A program made the position numbers and the translations under genes. A stretch of 64,000 nt of DNA from Mesonia sp. K7. Lineage in GTDB: Bacteria > Bacteroidota > Bacteroidia > Flavobacteriales > Flavobacteriaceae. Positions within the stretch are counted from its first letter, which is position 1. Every line of letters begins with the position of its first letter. Below the pieces are notes generated by a model. That model was not told where the DNA came from and did not search any database. It was given only the letters and a program-made list of their open reading frames with translations. Positions 42,480 through 52,666 of this stretch are shown here, one piece after another. Location: the NCBI RefSeq assembly GCF_003233725.1, contig NZ_QKQV01000013.1:27054-91053 (forward strand). Direction: 5' to 3'.

Positions 42480-45400
42480 ATGAGACTACTATTTTTACTT
42501 TTTCTTTTTACAGGGATTTCTGCTTTTGCTCAACAAAAATCTTTTGAGATTATTTGGGAAGAAGAAGTTAAAAAGAATTCTACTGCAGAAAGAAACACTC
42601 CAGCGAAAGCGTTTAATGCTTTGCTTTTCACGGAGAATCCTATTGCTAAAGAAGTGACCTATCATCAGCAGTGGCAAGAAAGTGGGTATGTGGGTAATTA
42701 CAATCTAGCCCATGTAACTTATACCGCAGTAACCCAAAAAGATTTAGCGAAAATTAACGTCGATGAATTGCCTGCTCAGCCAGAGCTAACTTTAAGCCAG
42801 TCTTTTGCTAGAGAGACAAGCTACTTTGTGTTGTCACTACAACCTTTTGTAAGGCAAAATGGTATGGTAAGAAAAGTCAAATCATTTACCGTTAATTATA
42901 ATAAGACAGTCAGTCGAACAACTTTTAGCTCAAACCCTCCAATGCAAAACTCGGTGTTGGCCTCAGGCAATTGGGCGCGGTTCTATGTGCCTAAATCCGG
43001 AGTTTATAAAATATCGAGAAGCTTTTTAAATTCTTTAGGTTTCAATGTAAATGATATTGACCCGCGAACCCTAAAAATTTATGGTCACGGTGGCGAAATG
43101 CTTCCTCTATTAAACGGAGATAACCAACATTATGATATCCCAGAAACCTCCATACAGGTAGTTGGTGAAAATGACGGTTCATTTGACGGTTCGGACTATA
43201 TATTGTTTTACGGAAAAGCGGTTCACGATACTTGGAGTCCAGAAAATTTTACAACACAAAATTTGTATGCTGATAGGTCTTATTATTACATCACTTATGG
43301 TGGGAGTTTTGGCTTAAGAGTTGATCATTATATAGAGCCAACAAGTGCACCAACAATAACGATTTCAACTTTCGATGATGAACAGTTCCATGAAGTGGAT
43401 GAGACCAGTATTGCTAAAGTAGGTCGAAAATGGGTGGGAGAAACTTTTGCAGTAAATAATGAGCAAACTTTTGATTTTACGTTTAATAATATTGTGGGTT
43501 CAGAACCAGTAACTGTTCGAGGTGCTTTTGTCGCAGTATCAGAATCAGCAACAAGTGTAGGTATAAGTGTAAATGACCAACAAGGGCAAAATATTGGTTT
43601 GTCAGCTATAAGTGGAGATTATGATTATGCTAGGGAAGGTCAGATAAATTTCCAACAAAACATTTCTTCTGATGGGGTTGAGATAAAGATCACATTTAAT
43701 AATAATGGAAACCCTGCTAGTGTTGGTTACTTAGATCATTTGAGAATTTTAGCAAAGCGACAACTCAATTTTTCAAATCAACAAGAAGAATTTACCTTTA
43801 TAGATGCAGCAACATCCACAGGCATTGCCCAATATAATTTGCAGATATCTAATAATATTTCTCAAATTTGGGACATTACGAACCGACAAAATATTAGAAG
43901 TTTAAATACCAATGGTGTTTCCAATTTTAATTTTAAAGCCAATCTTGGGCAGCAGCGTAAATATATAGCGATTGCAGAAACAGATTTTTATGTGCCTTTA
44001 ATAGACGGGAATCCTAATGTAGATAACCAAAACCTTAAAGGGAATGTGTTTAAGGATGCTCAAGGCAATTTTCAAGATGTAGATTACCTCATTTTCACCA
44101 ATAATGAGTTGATGTCTCAAGCACAACGACTAGCAGGTTTTAGAAGAACCAACGATGGTTTGCGCGTAAAAGTGGTCGATATAGAAGATGTTTACACAGA
44201 ATTCAATTCAGGTAAGCAAGATGTAGGAGCGATTAGAAACTTTATAAAATATGTTTATGATAATGCCTCAACACTAGAGAACAGAATTAAATATGTTGGG
44301 ATTATCGGAGATGGTTCAGTAGATTATAAAGATAGATTGCAGAACAATAGTAATATTGTACCTGTTTTCGAAAGATTAGAAAGTTATACTACGTTACCTT
44401 TTTCAACTTCTACTGACGATTTTTATGGAATGATGGACGCTAACGAAGGCATTATGGGGGGAAGTCAACTTATGGATATAGCAGTAGGTAGAATTATTGC
44501 AAAAAACATATCGGAAGCAAAAATTCAAGTTGACAAAATTATTGATTATGAAGGCAAAAAATCTTACGGTAGGTGGCGTAATAATTTTGTACTGTTTTCA
44601 GATGACGCTGATTCTGATAGTGACCATTTTCTACAGGTAGATTTAGATGCAGTTGGTGATGATATTTCTGCTAATAAACCATTTGTAAATGTCATTAAGC
44701 TACATAGCGATGCTTATCAACAGGTTTCAGAATCTGGAGGAGAAAGATATCCAAAACTTAATGATGATTTAAATTCTGCCATAGAAGTTGGGGCAACTGT
44801 TATCAATTATTTTGGTCATGGTGGTATCAATGGTTTGGCACAAGAACGTTTGGTGACCGAAGAAAGCATTGAAAGTTGGAATAATGAAGATCGTTATAAT
44901 GTTTTTGTAACTATTACTTGTGATTTGGCAAGGTTTGATAATCCTTTACTCGTTACGCCAGGAGAAGTTAATTTACTAAAAGAAAAAAGTGGTTCGGTAG
45001 CTATGGTGACTACTACAAGAGCAATTTTTGTTTCTACAGGAGTAGATTTTAATGAACAATTTGCTCCATTTTTGTTTAATTATGCAGGTACTGATGATGC
45101 AGTTGCAGAAGCGGTGAGAAAAGCTAAAAATATGATTTCTGGTTCTGATAAAAGAGCGATAGCTTATCTTGGTGACCCCGCCATGAAATTACAACTCCCA
45201 AAACCCCAAGTGGTGCTTACTGCCGTAAATGATATTCCGATAACCCAAAGTATGGATACCATTAAAGCACTTGGGAAAGTAAAGATTGCTGGGCAAGTGG
45301 TGAATGCTTCAGGAGCTATAATCAACAATTATGACGGTGAACTTTCTACCACCATTTATGATAAACGTATTGATAGGGTTACTTTAAATAATGACAATAA

Positions 45401-46289
45401 TGACAATGGGGTGTTTAATTTTACAACACTGGGTGAAATCATTTTTAGAGGAAAGGCATCGGTAACCAATGGACTGTTTTCTTTTGAGTTTGTAGCACCA
45501 AAAGATATCGATTTAGCTGTTGGTAATGGTCGTATCTCTTTTTATTCGGAACGAAACGGTGAGCTAGAAGATCAAAAAGGTTACAATAATGATGTTCTGG
45601 TAGGTGGTCTTAACGAAAACGCACCCGAAGACAATCAAGGCCCACAAATAGAATTGTTTATGAATGACGAGAGTTTTATCTCTGGTGGCATAACCAATGA
45701 TTCGCCTATTCTTATCGCTAAGCTTTACGATGAAAACGGTATCAATACCGCCAGCGGAATAGGGCATGATTTAGTGGCTATTTTAGACGGTGATGAAACC
45801 AATCCGTATGTGGTGAACGATTTTTACGAAACCGAACTCGACGACTATACGCGCGGGCTTGTTAATTTTAAGTTTAGGGATCTAGAAGAAGGTTTGCATA
45901 CCCTCTCTTTTAAAGCTTGGGATGTCTATAACAACTCCAGTATCGCCGAAATTCAATTTATTGTTGCGGGTGACGATAAACTTAAAATCACAAAGGTTTT
46001 AAACTATCCCAATCCGTTTTTAAACTATACCGAATTTTGGTTCAGTCATAATAGACCTTTCGAGCCTTTAGAAGTACAAGTGCAAGTATTTACCGTTTCC
46101 GGAAAAATAGTATGGACCAAAAATCAGATCATCAATACCGATGGTTTTCTCTCAAGAGAAATTACCTGGGACGGGAAAGACGATTTTGGGGATAAGATCG
46201 GAAAAGGGGTGTATGTGTATAAACTCACCGTAAAATCAACCTTAACCAATAAGAAAGTCGAGAAATTTGAAAAGCTTGTCATCTTGTAA
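42480..46289 (+). CDS. porU: T9SS C-terminal signal peptidase / sortase-like PorU
   Basis: 1,269 residues from the ATG at 42480 (a TTG just before it would add one residue). Signal peptide (to 'SAFAQQ'). The peptidase C25 domain has the catalytic His in 'INYFGHGGINGLAQE' and Cys in 'VTITCDLARFDNP' (about 820). A C-terminal T9SS-type region follows ('LNYPNPFLNYTEFWF' to 'KLVIL'). PorU cleaves the C-terminal domain of T9SS cargo at the outer membrane and attaches the cargo to the surface. TATTTTTG at 42425-42432 may be the -7 box. porV follows after 41 nt. Confidence 0.95.
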   Translation: MRLLFLLFLFTGISAFAQQKSFEIIWEEEVKKNSTAERNTPAKAFNALLFTENPIAKEVTYHQQWQESGYVGNYNLAHVTYTAVTQKDLAKINVDELPAQPELTLSQSFARETSYFVLSLQPFVRQNGMVRKVKSFTVNYNKTVSRTTFSSNPPMQNSVLASGNWARFYVPKSGVYKISRSFLNSLGFNVNDIDPRTLKIYGHGGEMLPLLNGDNQHYDIPETSIQVVGENDGSFDGSDYILFYGKAVHDTWSPENFTTQNLYADRSYYYITYGGSFGLRVDHYIEPTSAPTITISTFDDEQFHEVDETSIAKVGRKWVGETFAVNNEQTFDFTFNNIVGSEPVTVRGAFVAVSESATSVGISVNDQQGQNIGLSAISGDYDYAREGQINFQQNISSDGVEIKITFNNNGNPASVGYLDHLRILAKRQLNFSNQQEEFTFIDAATSTGIAQYNLQISNNISQIWDITNRQNIRSLNTNGVSNFNFKANLGQQRKYIAIAETDFYVPLIDGNPNVDNQNLKGNVFKDAQGNFQDVDYLIFTNNELMSQAQRLAGFRRTNDGLRVKVVDIEDVYTEFNSGKQDVGAIRNFIKYVYDNASTLENRIKYVGIIGDGSVDYKDRLQNNSNIVPVFERLESYTTLPFSTSTDDFYGMMDANEGIMGGSQLMDIAVGRIIAKNISEAKIQVDKIIDYEGKKSYGRWRNNFVLFSDDADSDSDHFLQVDLDAVGDDISANKPFVNVIKLHSDAYQQVSESGGERYPKLNDDLNSAIEVGATVINYFGHGGINGLAQERLVTEESIESWNNEDRYNVFVTITCDLARFDNPLLVTPGEVNLLKEKSGSVAMVTTTRAIFVSTGVDFNEQFAPFLFNYAGTDDAVAEAVRKAKNMISGSDKRAIAYLGDPAMKLQLPKPQVVLTAVNDIPITQSMDTIKALGKVKIAGQVVNASGAIINNYDGELSTTIYDKRIDRVTLNNDNNDNGVFNFTTLGEIIFRGKASVTNGLFSFEFVAPKDIDLAVGNGRISFYSERNGELEDQKGYNNDVLVGGLNENAPEDNQGPQIELFMNDESFISGGITNDSPILIAKLYDENGINTASGIGHDLVAILDGDETNPYVVNDFYETELDDYTRGLVNFKFRDLEEGLHTLSFKAWDVYNNSSIAEIQFIVAGDDKLKITKVLNYPNPFLNYTEFWFSHNRPFEPLEVQVQVFTVSGKIVWTKNQIINTDGFLSREITWDGKDDFGDKIGKGVYVYKLTVKSTLTNKKVEKFEKLVIL

Positions 46290-46311
46290 TTCGAATAAAA
46301 CTATATATTTG
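46284..46311 (+). promoter_or_regulatory. Internal promoter of porV
   Basis: TTG 46284-46286, 17 nt, then TATATTTG at 46304-46311, overlapping the 3' end of porU. It would allow porV to be expressed more strongly than porU. Confidence 0.55.
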
Positions 46312-46330
46312 TCAAACATTTTTAGATAAT

Positions 46331-47497
46331 ATGAAGAAGATTAGCCTCCTTTTGTTAGGAATTTTATTAATAAATCAGAGTGTTTTTGCTCAAGATACAG
46401 AAGAACCGACGATACAAGACAGAGTGGTTACCACTTCTGTTCCTTTTTTATTAATTTCAGGTGATGCAAGAGCATCTGGTATGGGAGATCAGGGTGTCGC
46501 CACTTCTGTCGATGCGTTTGCGCAACAATGGAACCCGGCAAAATATGTTTTTGCCGAAGACGCACAAGGTGTTGGGTTTTCTTATGTGCCTTACTTGCGT
46601 GAATTGGTAGCCGATATCAATTTGGGTGTGCTTTCTTATTACAATCGCTTTAGTGACCGAAGTGCAGTAGCAGGAAGCTTACGTTATTTTGGTCAAGGTG
46701 AAATTGAGCTTAGAGAAACACCAGATCAAACGCCAAATGTTGTAGAACCTAACGAATTAGCACTAGATTTAACTTATGCTTTACGTTTAGGAGAGCAGAT
46801 TTCGATGGCTGTTACGGGTCGTTATATTCGTTCAGATTTAAGAATACCTGGTATCAATGGCGATGCAAGTGCTGCAAATACTTTTGGGGTTGATATTTCT
46901 TCGTTTTATCAAAGTGAAGAAATAGCGTACGACAATTTTAACGGTAGATGGCGAGGAGGAATCAATATTTCTAATATTGGTCCGAAAATAAAATACGACG
47001 ATGCAGGTTCAGAAAACTTTATCCCTACCAATTTTAAAGCGGGAGCTGGTTTCGATTTTATTTTAGACGGTTCTAATAAAATAGGAACTTATGGTGAAGT
47101 AAATAAATTACTCGTTCCGACACCTAGCGATAGTAACGATGATAATTTAATCAATCAAGAAGATGATTGGTATAACGAAAGCTCATTCGGTGCTATTTTT
47201 TCCTCTTGGAATGATGCTCCAGATGGTTTTAGCGAAGAGTTAAAGGAGTTTACTTGGGCTTTGGGTGCAGAATATTGGTACGAAGACAGTTTTGCTTTTC
47301 GTTTGGGGTATTTCAACGAAAGTCAAGAAAAAGGTTTTAGAAAATTCTTAACGTTGGGCGCTGGGTTTAGGTATTCGGTGGCTCAAATAGACGTGTCTTA
47401 CTTGTTTTCGACTTCAAAAGCAGTAGCCAATCCTTTAGAAGGAACTTTAAGGTTTAGTATTTCGTTCAAATTTGGAGAAAACTATATCGAATACTAG
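46331..47497 (+). CDS. porV: T9SS outer-membrane shuttle protein PorV
   Basis: 388 residues. Signal peptide (to 'SVFAQ'). 'FLLISGDARASGMGDQGVAT' (about 40-59) is the PorV signature, followed by 'AQQWNPAKYVF'. The remainder is a FadL-like 14-strand barrel ending 'FSISFKFGENYIEY'. PorV carries cargo from the translocon to PorU. Located directly downstream of porU as in other flavobacteria. Confidence 0.95.
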   Translation: MKKISLLLLGILLINQSVFAQDTEEPTIQDRVVTTSVPFLLISGDARASGMGDQGVATSVDAFAQQWNPAKYVFAEDAQGVGFSYVPYLRELVADINLGVLSYYNRFSDRSAVAGSLRYFGQGEIELRETPDQTPNVVEPNELALDLTYALRLGEQISMAVTGRYIRSDLRIPGINGDASAANTFGVDISSFYQSEEIAYDNFNGRWRGGINISNIGPKIKYDDAGSENFIPTNFKAGAGFDFILDGSNKIGTYGEVNKLLVPTPSDSNDDNLINQEDDWYNESSFGAIFSSWNDAPDGFSEELKEFTWALGAEYWYEDSFAFRLGYFNESQEKGFRKFLTLGAGFRYSVAQIDVSYLFSTSKAVANPLEGTLRFSISFKFGENYIEY

Positions 47498-47521
47498 ACT
47501 TATCCTCTAAAATACAACTTC

Positions 47522-47555
47522 AAAAAGCTGGAACTGTTTCCGGCTTTTTTGTTTT
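47522..47555 (+). terminator. Intrinsic terminator after porV
   Basis: AAAAAGC(T)GGAA paired with TTCC(G)GCTTTTT, 4-nt loop CTGT, then a T-run. It starts 25 nt past the stop. Confidence 0.87.
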
Positions 47556-47628
47556 TATCACAGTAGTAAATCCGCTTAAAGCGAAATTTTAAGTACATTA
47601 GGCGTAAGAAATACCAATGCTCTTTGTT

Positions 47629-48432
47629 ATGAAAAAAGAAAGAAACATTTTTTTACTACTACTTTTGTGCGTCTTTTTAAGTTGTAATCAAGGTGATAAT
47701 GCCTCAGATTATAATCTTGCAGAAGCAGAAATGGCAGCAGCCGATGCCGATGTAGTTGGAGAGTCGCAGTCACCACAAGCAATAGAGGTAACCGAGCGAA
47801 AACTCATTAAAGAAGGTTATGTTGAGTTTAGAACAGACCATTTACAGACGACAAGACAAAATATTTTACAGGCGGTTAACAAGTACCAAGCTTATGTTTC
47901 TTCAGACCAAGCCTATAAATTTCCTGAAAAAAAGAGCCAAACCATTACCGTAAGAATACCTTCAGATAAGTTTGACAGTTTTCTTGCGGAAGCGACCCAA
48001 GGAGTTGTTCATTTTGATAACAAACAAATAAATGTGCGGGATGTCACCGAGCAATTTGTAGATGTTCAGGCTCGACTTAAAACCAAAAAAGAACTCGAAA
48101 CCCGCTATTTAGAGCTGCTCAAGCAAACCAAAACCATGACCGAAATCCTTGAGATTGAACGGCAAATAGCACAATTACGCTCAGAAATAGAATCGATAGA
48201 GGGCAGGCTGAGGTTGCTGGAAAATCAGGTGAGTTATTCTACTTTAAGTATTACTTTTTACGAAAACATAGCCAGACATACAGAATTTGGTGATAAGTTT
48301 AAAAACGGCTTTAAAAATGGTTGGAATAACCTTATTTGGTTTTTTGTGTTTCTTATCAATTTATGGCCTTTTATCTTATTAGGAATCCTTATTTTTATAG
48401 GAATAAGATTTGTTAGAAGAAGAAAAAAATGA
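47629..48432 (+). CDS. DUF4349-family lipoprotein
   Basis: 267 residues from the ATG at 47629. A lipobox ('FLSC') near residue 19 is followed by a Glu/Ala-rich linker, the DUF4349 domain (about 55-215) with a long coiled coil ('TEILEIERQIAQLRSEIESIE'), and a C-terminal membrane helix (about 235-257) with a basic end. The double anchoring is typical for this family. Function is not established. Confidence 0.85.
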   Translation: MKKERNIFLLLLLCVFLSCNQGDNASDYNLAEAEMAAADADVVGESQSPQAIEVTERKLIKEGYVEFRTDHLQTTRQNILQAVNKYQAYVSSDQAYKFPEKKSQTITVRIPSDKFDSFLAEATQGVVHFDNKQINVRDVTEQFVDVQARLKTKKELETRYLELLKQTKTMTEILEIERQIAQLRSEIESIEGRLRLLENQVSYSTLSITFYENIARHTEFGDKFKNGFKNGWNNLIWFFVFLINLWPFILLGILIFIGIRFVRRRKK

Positions 48433-48444
48433 TGCTTTAAATTT

Positions 48445-48927
48445 ATGAAAGAAGAAAAAATTTCATTTTCCTACCAAGTTTATGATGATGCCAAAGAACT
48501 TCCGCTGGAAATTCAAGACTTGCGTCAGAAAGCTATCACAACCCGAGACAATGCTTATGCGCCGTATTCCAATTTTTTAGTAGGCGCAGCGATTTTGTTG
48601 GAAAATAAGGTTGTTGTCACAGGAAGTAATCAAGAAAACGCCGCATTTCCTTCGGGATCATGTGCTGAGCGTACGGCCATTTATTATGCAGGTTCGCAAT
48701 ACCCAAATCAAAAAATCAAAAGTATTTTCATCAGTGTAAAATCCAATCAGAAAAGCATAGAAAACCCAACGCCACCTTGTGGAGCTTGTCGACAGGCAAT
48801 TGCAGAATATGAAGTCCGGCAAAAACAACCTATCAAAATTTATTTTGCAGGAGAAAAAGGGAAAATCATGGCGGTAAACTCCCTTTCAGATTTGTTGCCT
48901 TTGGCTTTTGACGGTTCTTTTTTGTAA
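48445..48927 (+). CDS. cdd: Cytidine deaminase
   Basis: 160 residues. Zinc site: 'GSCAERTAI' (Cys and catalytic Glu, about 70-78) and 'PPCGACRQAI' (two Cys, about 112-121). 'NAYAPYSNFLVGAA' is the substrate-binding start. It deaminates cytidine/deoxycytidine to uridine. It is 12 nt after the DUF4349 gene and precedes pdhA, a known flavobacterial order. Confidence 0.95.
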   Translation: MKEEKISFSYQVYDDAKELPLEIQDLRQKAITTRDNAYAPYSNFLVGAAILLENKVVVTGSNQENAAFPSGSCAERTAIYYAGSQYPNQKIKSIFISVKSNQKSIENPTPPCGACRQAIAEYEVRQKQPIKIYFAGEKGKIMAVNSLSDLLPLAFDGSFL

Positions 48928-49029
48928 AATTTTAAAAATGAAAGCGTGTAAAGATTTTTTCCTTCTTGCCGAATATGTTATTTTTGTGTTCACATTTTTT
49001 AAAACGCATAGCGGTTAATAAATATTTTC

Positions 49030-50028
49030 ATGAAGAAGATTACCAAAGAAACGTACATCAAGTGGTACGAAGATATGTTGTTCTGGCGTAAGTTTGAAGA
49101 CAAGCTGGCACAAGTGTACATACAACAAAAAGTCCGCGGGTTTTTACACCTTTACAACGGTCAAGAGGCGATTTTGGCAGGAGCTTTACATGCGATGGAC
49201 TTGAAAAAAGACCGCATGATTACAGCCTACAGAAACCACGTTCAACCTATCGGAATGGGTGAAGACCCCAAACGAGTGATGGCAGAATTGTACGGTAAAG
49301 CAACCGGAACTTCAAAAGGTCTTGGGGGTTCGATGCACATTTTCTCTAAAGAACACCGTTTTTATGGAGGTCACGGAATTGTAGGAGGTCAAATACCTTT
49401 AGGTGCAGGAATTGCTTTTGGTGATAAATACTTTAAAAGAGATAATGTGACGCTTTGCTTTTTTGGCGATGGAGCGGCAAGACAAGGGACCTTGCACGAG
49501 ACTTTTAATATGGCAATGACATGGAAATTACCAGTGGTTTTCTGTGTCGAGAATAACGGTTATGCGATGGGTACTTCACTGGCAAGAACCGCCAATCACG
49601 ACGATATCTGGAAATTAGGTTTAGGTTACGAAATGCCTTGTGGTCCTGTCGATGCGATGAACCCAGAAAAAGTAGCCGAAGCTATGGATGAAGCTATTGA
49701 AAGAGCGAGAAAAGGAAACGGCCCAACATTTTTAGATCTAAAAACTTACCGTTACCGAGGGCATTCGATGAGTGATGCTCAAAAATACAGAACAAAAGAA
49801 GAGGTAAAAGAATACCAAAAAATAGATCCAATTATTCAGGTTTTAGATAAAATAAAAGAGAATAAATGGGCGACCGACGAAGAGATCAAAAAAATAGATA
49901 AACGCGTAAAAGACTTGGTGAGCGAGTGCGAAAAGTTTGCCGAAGCGTCTGATTATCCTGAAAAAAATGTGATGTACGATAGCGTTTACGAACAAGAAGA
50001 TTACCCTTTCTTAAAACATAAATTATAA
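49030..50028 (+). CDS. pdhA: Pyruvate dehydrogenase E1 component, alpha subunit
   Basis: 332 residues. The thiamine diphosphate motif runs from 'CFFGDGAARQGTLHET' to 'CVENNGYAMGT' (about 142-183). 'TYRYRGHSMSDAQKYR' carries the phosphorylation-loop region of E1 alpha. It decarboxylates pyruvate and acetylates the lipoyl group of E2. E1 beta is not encoded next to it and must lie elsewhere. TATTTTTG at 48979-48986 is a possible -7 box. pdhC follows after 6 nt. Confidence 0.95.
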   Translation: MKKITKETYIKWYEDMLFWRKFEDKLAQVYIQQKVRGFLHLYNGQEAILAGALHAMDLKKDRMITAYRNHVQPIGMGEDPKRVMAELYGKATGTSKGLGGSMHIFSKEHRFYGGHGIVGGQIPLGAGIAFGDKYFKRDNVTLCFFGDGAARQGTLHETFNMAMTWKLPVVFCVENNGYAMGTSLARTANHDDIWKLGLGYEMPCGPVDAMNPEKVAEAMDEAIERARKGNGPTFLDLKTYRYRGHSMSDAQKYRTKEEVKEYQKIDPIIQVLDKIKENKWATDEEIKKIDKRVKDLVSECEKFAEASDYPEKNVMYDSVYEQEDYPFLKHKL

Positions 50029-50034
50029 AAACCT

Positions 50035-51684
50035 ATGGCTGAAGTAATCAATATGCCGCGTTTGAGCGACACCATGGAAGAAGGTACCGTTGCAACTTGG
50101 CTAAAAAAAGTAGGAGATCAAGTAGAAGAAGGCGATATTTTAGCCGAAATCGAAACCGACAAGGCTACTATGGAATTTGAATCCTTCCATTCGGGGACAC
50201 TTTTGCACATTGGTATCGAAGAAGGGCAAACCGCACCAGTCGATGCGCTTTTGGCGATTATAGGTGAAGAAGGAGAAGATGTTTCTGATTTGATTGAAGG
50301 GAAGTCTAAAAGCAAGAAATCAGAAAAAGAAGAGAAATCTTCAAAAAAAGAAAGCTCTGATAAAGACGATACTTCTACAGAAGAAGAGGGAGATACTTCA
50401 GAAGAAATCCCTGAAGGGGTAGAAGTTATCAATATGCCACGTTTAAGCGATACCATGGAAGAAGGAACAGTCGCAAGCTGGTTGAAAAGTGTCGGTGATG
50501 AAGTAGAAGAAGGTGATATTTTAGCTGAAATCGAAACCGATAAAGCGACCATGGAATTTGAGTCGTTCTATGCAGGAACACTTTTACACATTGGGGTTCA
50601 AGAAGGCGAAACTACTAAAGTAGATGCGCTTTTAGCTATTATTGGTCCGGAAGGAACCGATGTGAGCGCTATCATAAAAGGAAGCGGAAAAACCAAGGCA
50701 AAGAAAAAGCCATCTGATGAAGATGCTGAAGAAAAGCCCGAAGAAGCAAAAAGTAAAGACACTTCTTCAACAGAAAAAAAATCTACTAGAAAAGACGGCG
50801 GTAGAATTTTTGCTTCGCCATTAGCCAAGAAAATGGCCGAGGAAAAGGGCATCGATTTATCAGAGGTGGAAGGCTCTGGCGACAACGGTCGTATCATTAA
50901 AAAAGACATCGAAAACTTTAAGCCTTCCGCTAAAGCAGAACAAAAATCGACTACAGCGAAAGAAGCCTCACAGCCAAGCTCAAGTTATACACCTGTTGGT
51001 GAAGAAGCTTTTGAAGAGGTGAACAACTCGCAAGTGAGAAAAACCATTGCCAAGCGTTTGAGCGAATCTAAATTCTCGGCGCCGCATTATTACCTGACTA
51101 TCGAATTGGATATGGATAATTTGATTGAAACCCGTAAGCAGATCAATGCGCAAATGGGCATCAAGGTATCTTTCAACGATTTTATTGTTAAAGCAAGTGC
51201 AATGGCGTTGCGAAAGCATCCAGCGGTCAATTCGCAGTGGGCAGACGATAAAATTAAGTTTGCCAAGCATATTCATATGGGTGTTGCGGTAGCTACCGAT
51301 TATGGTTTGGTGGTTCCTGTATTAAAATTTGCAGACCAAATGCCACTTTCGGTCATCAATGCCAAAGTAAAAGAAATGGCAGGAAAAGCACGCGATAAAA
51401 AATTGGGTGTAGACGAAATGCAAGGCAGTACCTTTACCGTATCTAACCTTGGTGCGTTTGGCATTCAAGAATTTACAAGTATCATCAATCAGCCAAATTC
51501 GGCGATTTTATCGATTGGTGCGATTGTAGAAAAACCAGTGGTAAAAAATGGACAAGTGGTTGTAGGTAACACCATGAAAGTTACAATGGCTTGTGACCAC
51601 AGAACCGTTGATGGTGCTACTGGTGCAGAGTATTTACAGACTTTTAAAACGTATTTAGAAAATCCGGTTTCGATGCTGGTTTAA
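50035..51684 (+). CDS. pdhC: Pyruvate dehydrogenase E2 component (dihydrolipoyl acetyltransferase)
   Basis: 549 residues. Two lipoyl domains (about 1-78 and 129-207), each with the lipoylation motif 'EIETDKATMEFES', are separated by a charged Ser/Lys/Glu linker. Then come an E3/E1-binding domain ('FASPLAKKMAEEKGIDL', about 255-295), a flexible linker and the catalytic acetyltransferase domain (about 330-549) with the active-site 'DHRTVDGATGAEYL'. It forms the core of the complex. Same operon as pdhA; a strong terminator follows. Confidence 0.96.
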   Translation: MAEVINMPRLSDTMEEGTVATWLKKVGDQVEEGDILAEIETDKATMEFESFHSGTLLHIGIEEGQTAPVDALLAIIGEEGEDVSDLIEGKSKSKKSEKEEKSSKKESSDKDDTSTEEEGDTSEEIPEGVEVINMPRLSDTMEEGTVASWLKSVGDEVEEGDILAEIETDKATMEFESFYAGTLLHIGVQEGETTKVDALLAIIGPEGTDVSAIIKGSGKTKAKKKPSDEDAEEKPEEAKSKDTSSTEKKSTRKDGGRIFASPLAKKMAEEKGIDLSEVEGSGDNGRIIKKDIENFKPSAKAEQKSTTAKEASQPSSSYTPVGEEAFEEVNNSQVRKTIAKRLSESKFSAPHYYLTIELDMDNLIETRKQINAQMGIKVSFNDFIVKASAMALRKHPAVNSQWADDKIKFAKHIHMGVAVATDYGLVVPVLKFADQMPLSVINAKVKEMAGKARDKKLGVDEMQGSTFTVSNLGAFGIQEFTSIINQPNSAILSIGAIVEKPVVKNGQVVVGNTMKVTMACDHRTVDGATGAEYLQTFKTYLENPVSMLV

Positions 51685-51704
51685 AAAATAAATTCTATCA
51701 AATT

Positions 51705-51730
51705 TCCCGCTTTTATAGCGGGATTTTTTA
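51705..51730 (+). terminator. Intrinsic terminator after pdhC
   Basis: TCCCGCT/AGCGGGA stem with a 5-nt loop and a T-run. Confidence 0.88.
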
Positions 51731-51739
51731 TATTTAAAA

Positions 51740-52666
51740 ATGATGAGAAAACTACTTTTTATTTCGCTTTCGCTGATTTTTTTCAGCTGCTCCAGTTCTT
51801 ATGAGATTTCTGAGCAATCTATTGCGAACCACCTTTCTACCTTAGCTTCAGATGCTCATGAAGGAAGAAATACAGGCACACCAGGAATTGAAAAATCAGC
51901 TGTTTATATCGAGAAAATATTCCGTGAGAACGGATTAAAACCTTTTTACGAAACCTACCGTGACAGTTTTCAGGTTTCACCAGGCCTTATCGGTTACAAC
52001 CTGATCGCATACAAAGAAGGAATAGATGAAAACCTCAAAGATGATCTGATCATTATCGGAGCACATTACGACCATATTGGTGTGCAAGAAGAAGGTGAAG
52101 ATAAAATTGCCAATGGCGCCAACGATAATGCTTCGGGAACAGTTTCTGTGGTGGAATTGGCAAAATACTTTGCGAAAAAGAAAACCAAAAGAAGTATCTT
52201 GTTTGTCTTGTTTTCTGCTGAAGAAATGGGGTTGATTGGCTCAAAGCATTTGGCAAAGCGTATGAGTGCCGAAAAGCAAAATATTTATACGCTGCTCAAT
52301 ATCGAAATGGTTGGTGTTCCTTTAGAAAGTCAGCCTTATTCTGCTTACCTCACAGGTTTTGACAAGTCTAATATGGCGGAGCGTTTCAATAATTTTACCC
52401 GAAAAAATACTTTCGGCTATTTCGAAAAAGCAGCAGAATACCAGCTTTTTATGCGTAGTGATAACTACCCATTTTATCAAGAAATGAATATTCCTGCACA
52501 GACCCTTTGCACTTTCGATTTTTCTAATTATCCGTATTATCATCACGTCGACGATGAGTTTGAACTGATGGATATCCAACACATGCAAAGTCTGATTTCT
52601 GAAATTGCTACAGGTATTGAAAAAATGGTAAACGAACCAGAAAATAGTATCCAACTAAATGAGTAA
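51740..52666 (+). CDS. M28-family zinc aminopeptidase lipoprotein
   Basis: 308 residues. Lipobox Cys near residue 14 ('IFFSCSSS'). Two-zinc M28 motifs: 'GAHYDHIG' (His, about 112), 'NGANDNASGT' (Asp), 'SAEEMGLIGS' (Glu pair) and a late His in 'YYHHVDDEFE'. It probably trims peptides in the periplasm. The following SDR gene overlaps it by 8 nt. Confidence 0.9.
   Translation: MMRKLLFISLSLIFFSCSSSYEISEQSIANHLSTLASDAHEGRNTGTPGIEKSAVYIEKIFRENGLKPFYETYRDSFQVSPGLIGYNLIAYKEGIDENLKDDLIIIGAHYDHIGVQEEGEDKIANGANDNASGTVSVVELAKYFAKKKTKRSILFVLFSAEEMGLIGSKHLAKRMSAEKQNIYTLLNIEMVGVPLESQPYSAYLTGFDKSNMAERFNNFTRKNTFGYFEKAAEYQLFMRSDNYPFYQEMNIPAQTLCTFDFSNYPYYHHVDDEFELMDIQHMQSLISEIATGIEKMVNEPENSIQLNE

Noticed and set aside
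50118..50552. 144-codon minus-strand Ser/Pro-rich frame inside pdhC
   Set aside because: A mirror of the repeated Glu/Lys-rich lipoyl-domain coding sequence; no independent support.
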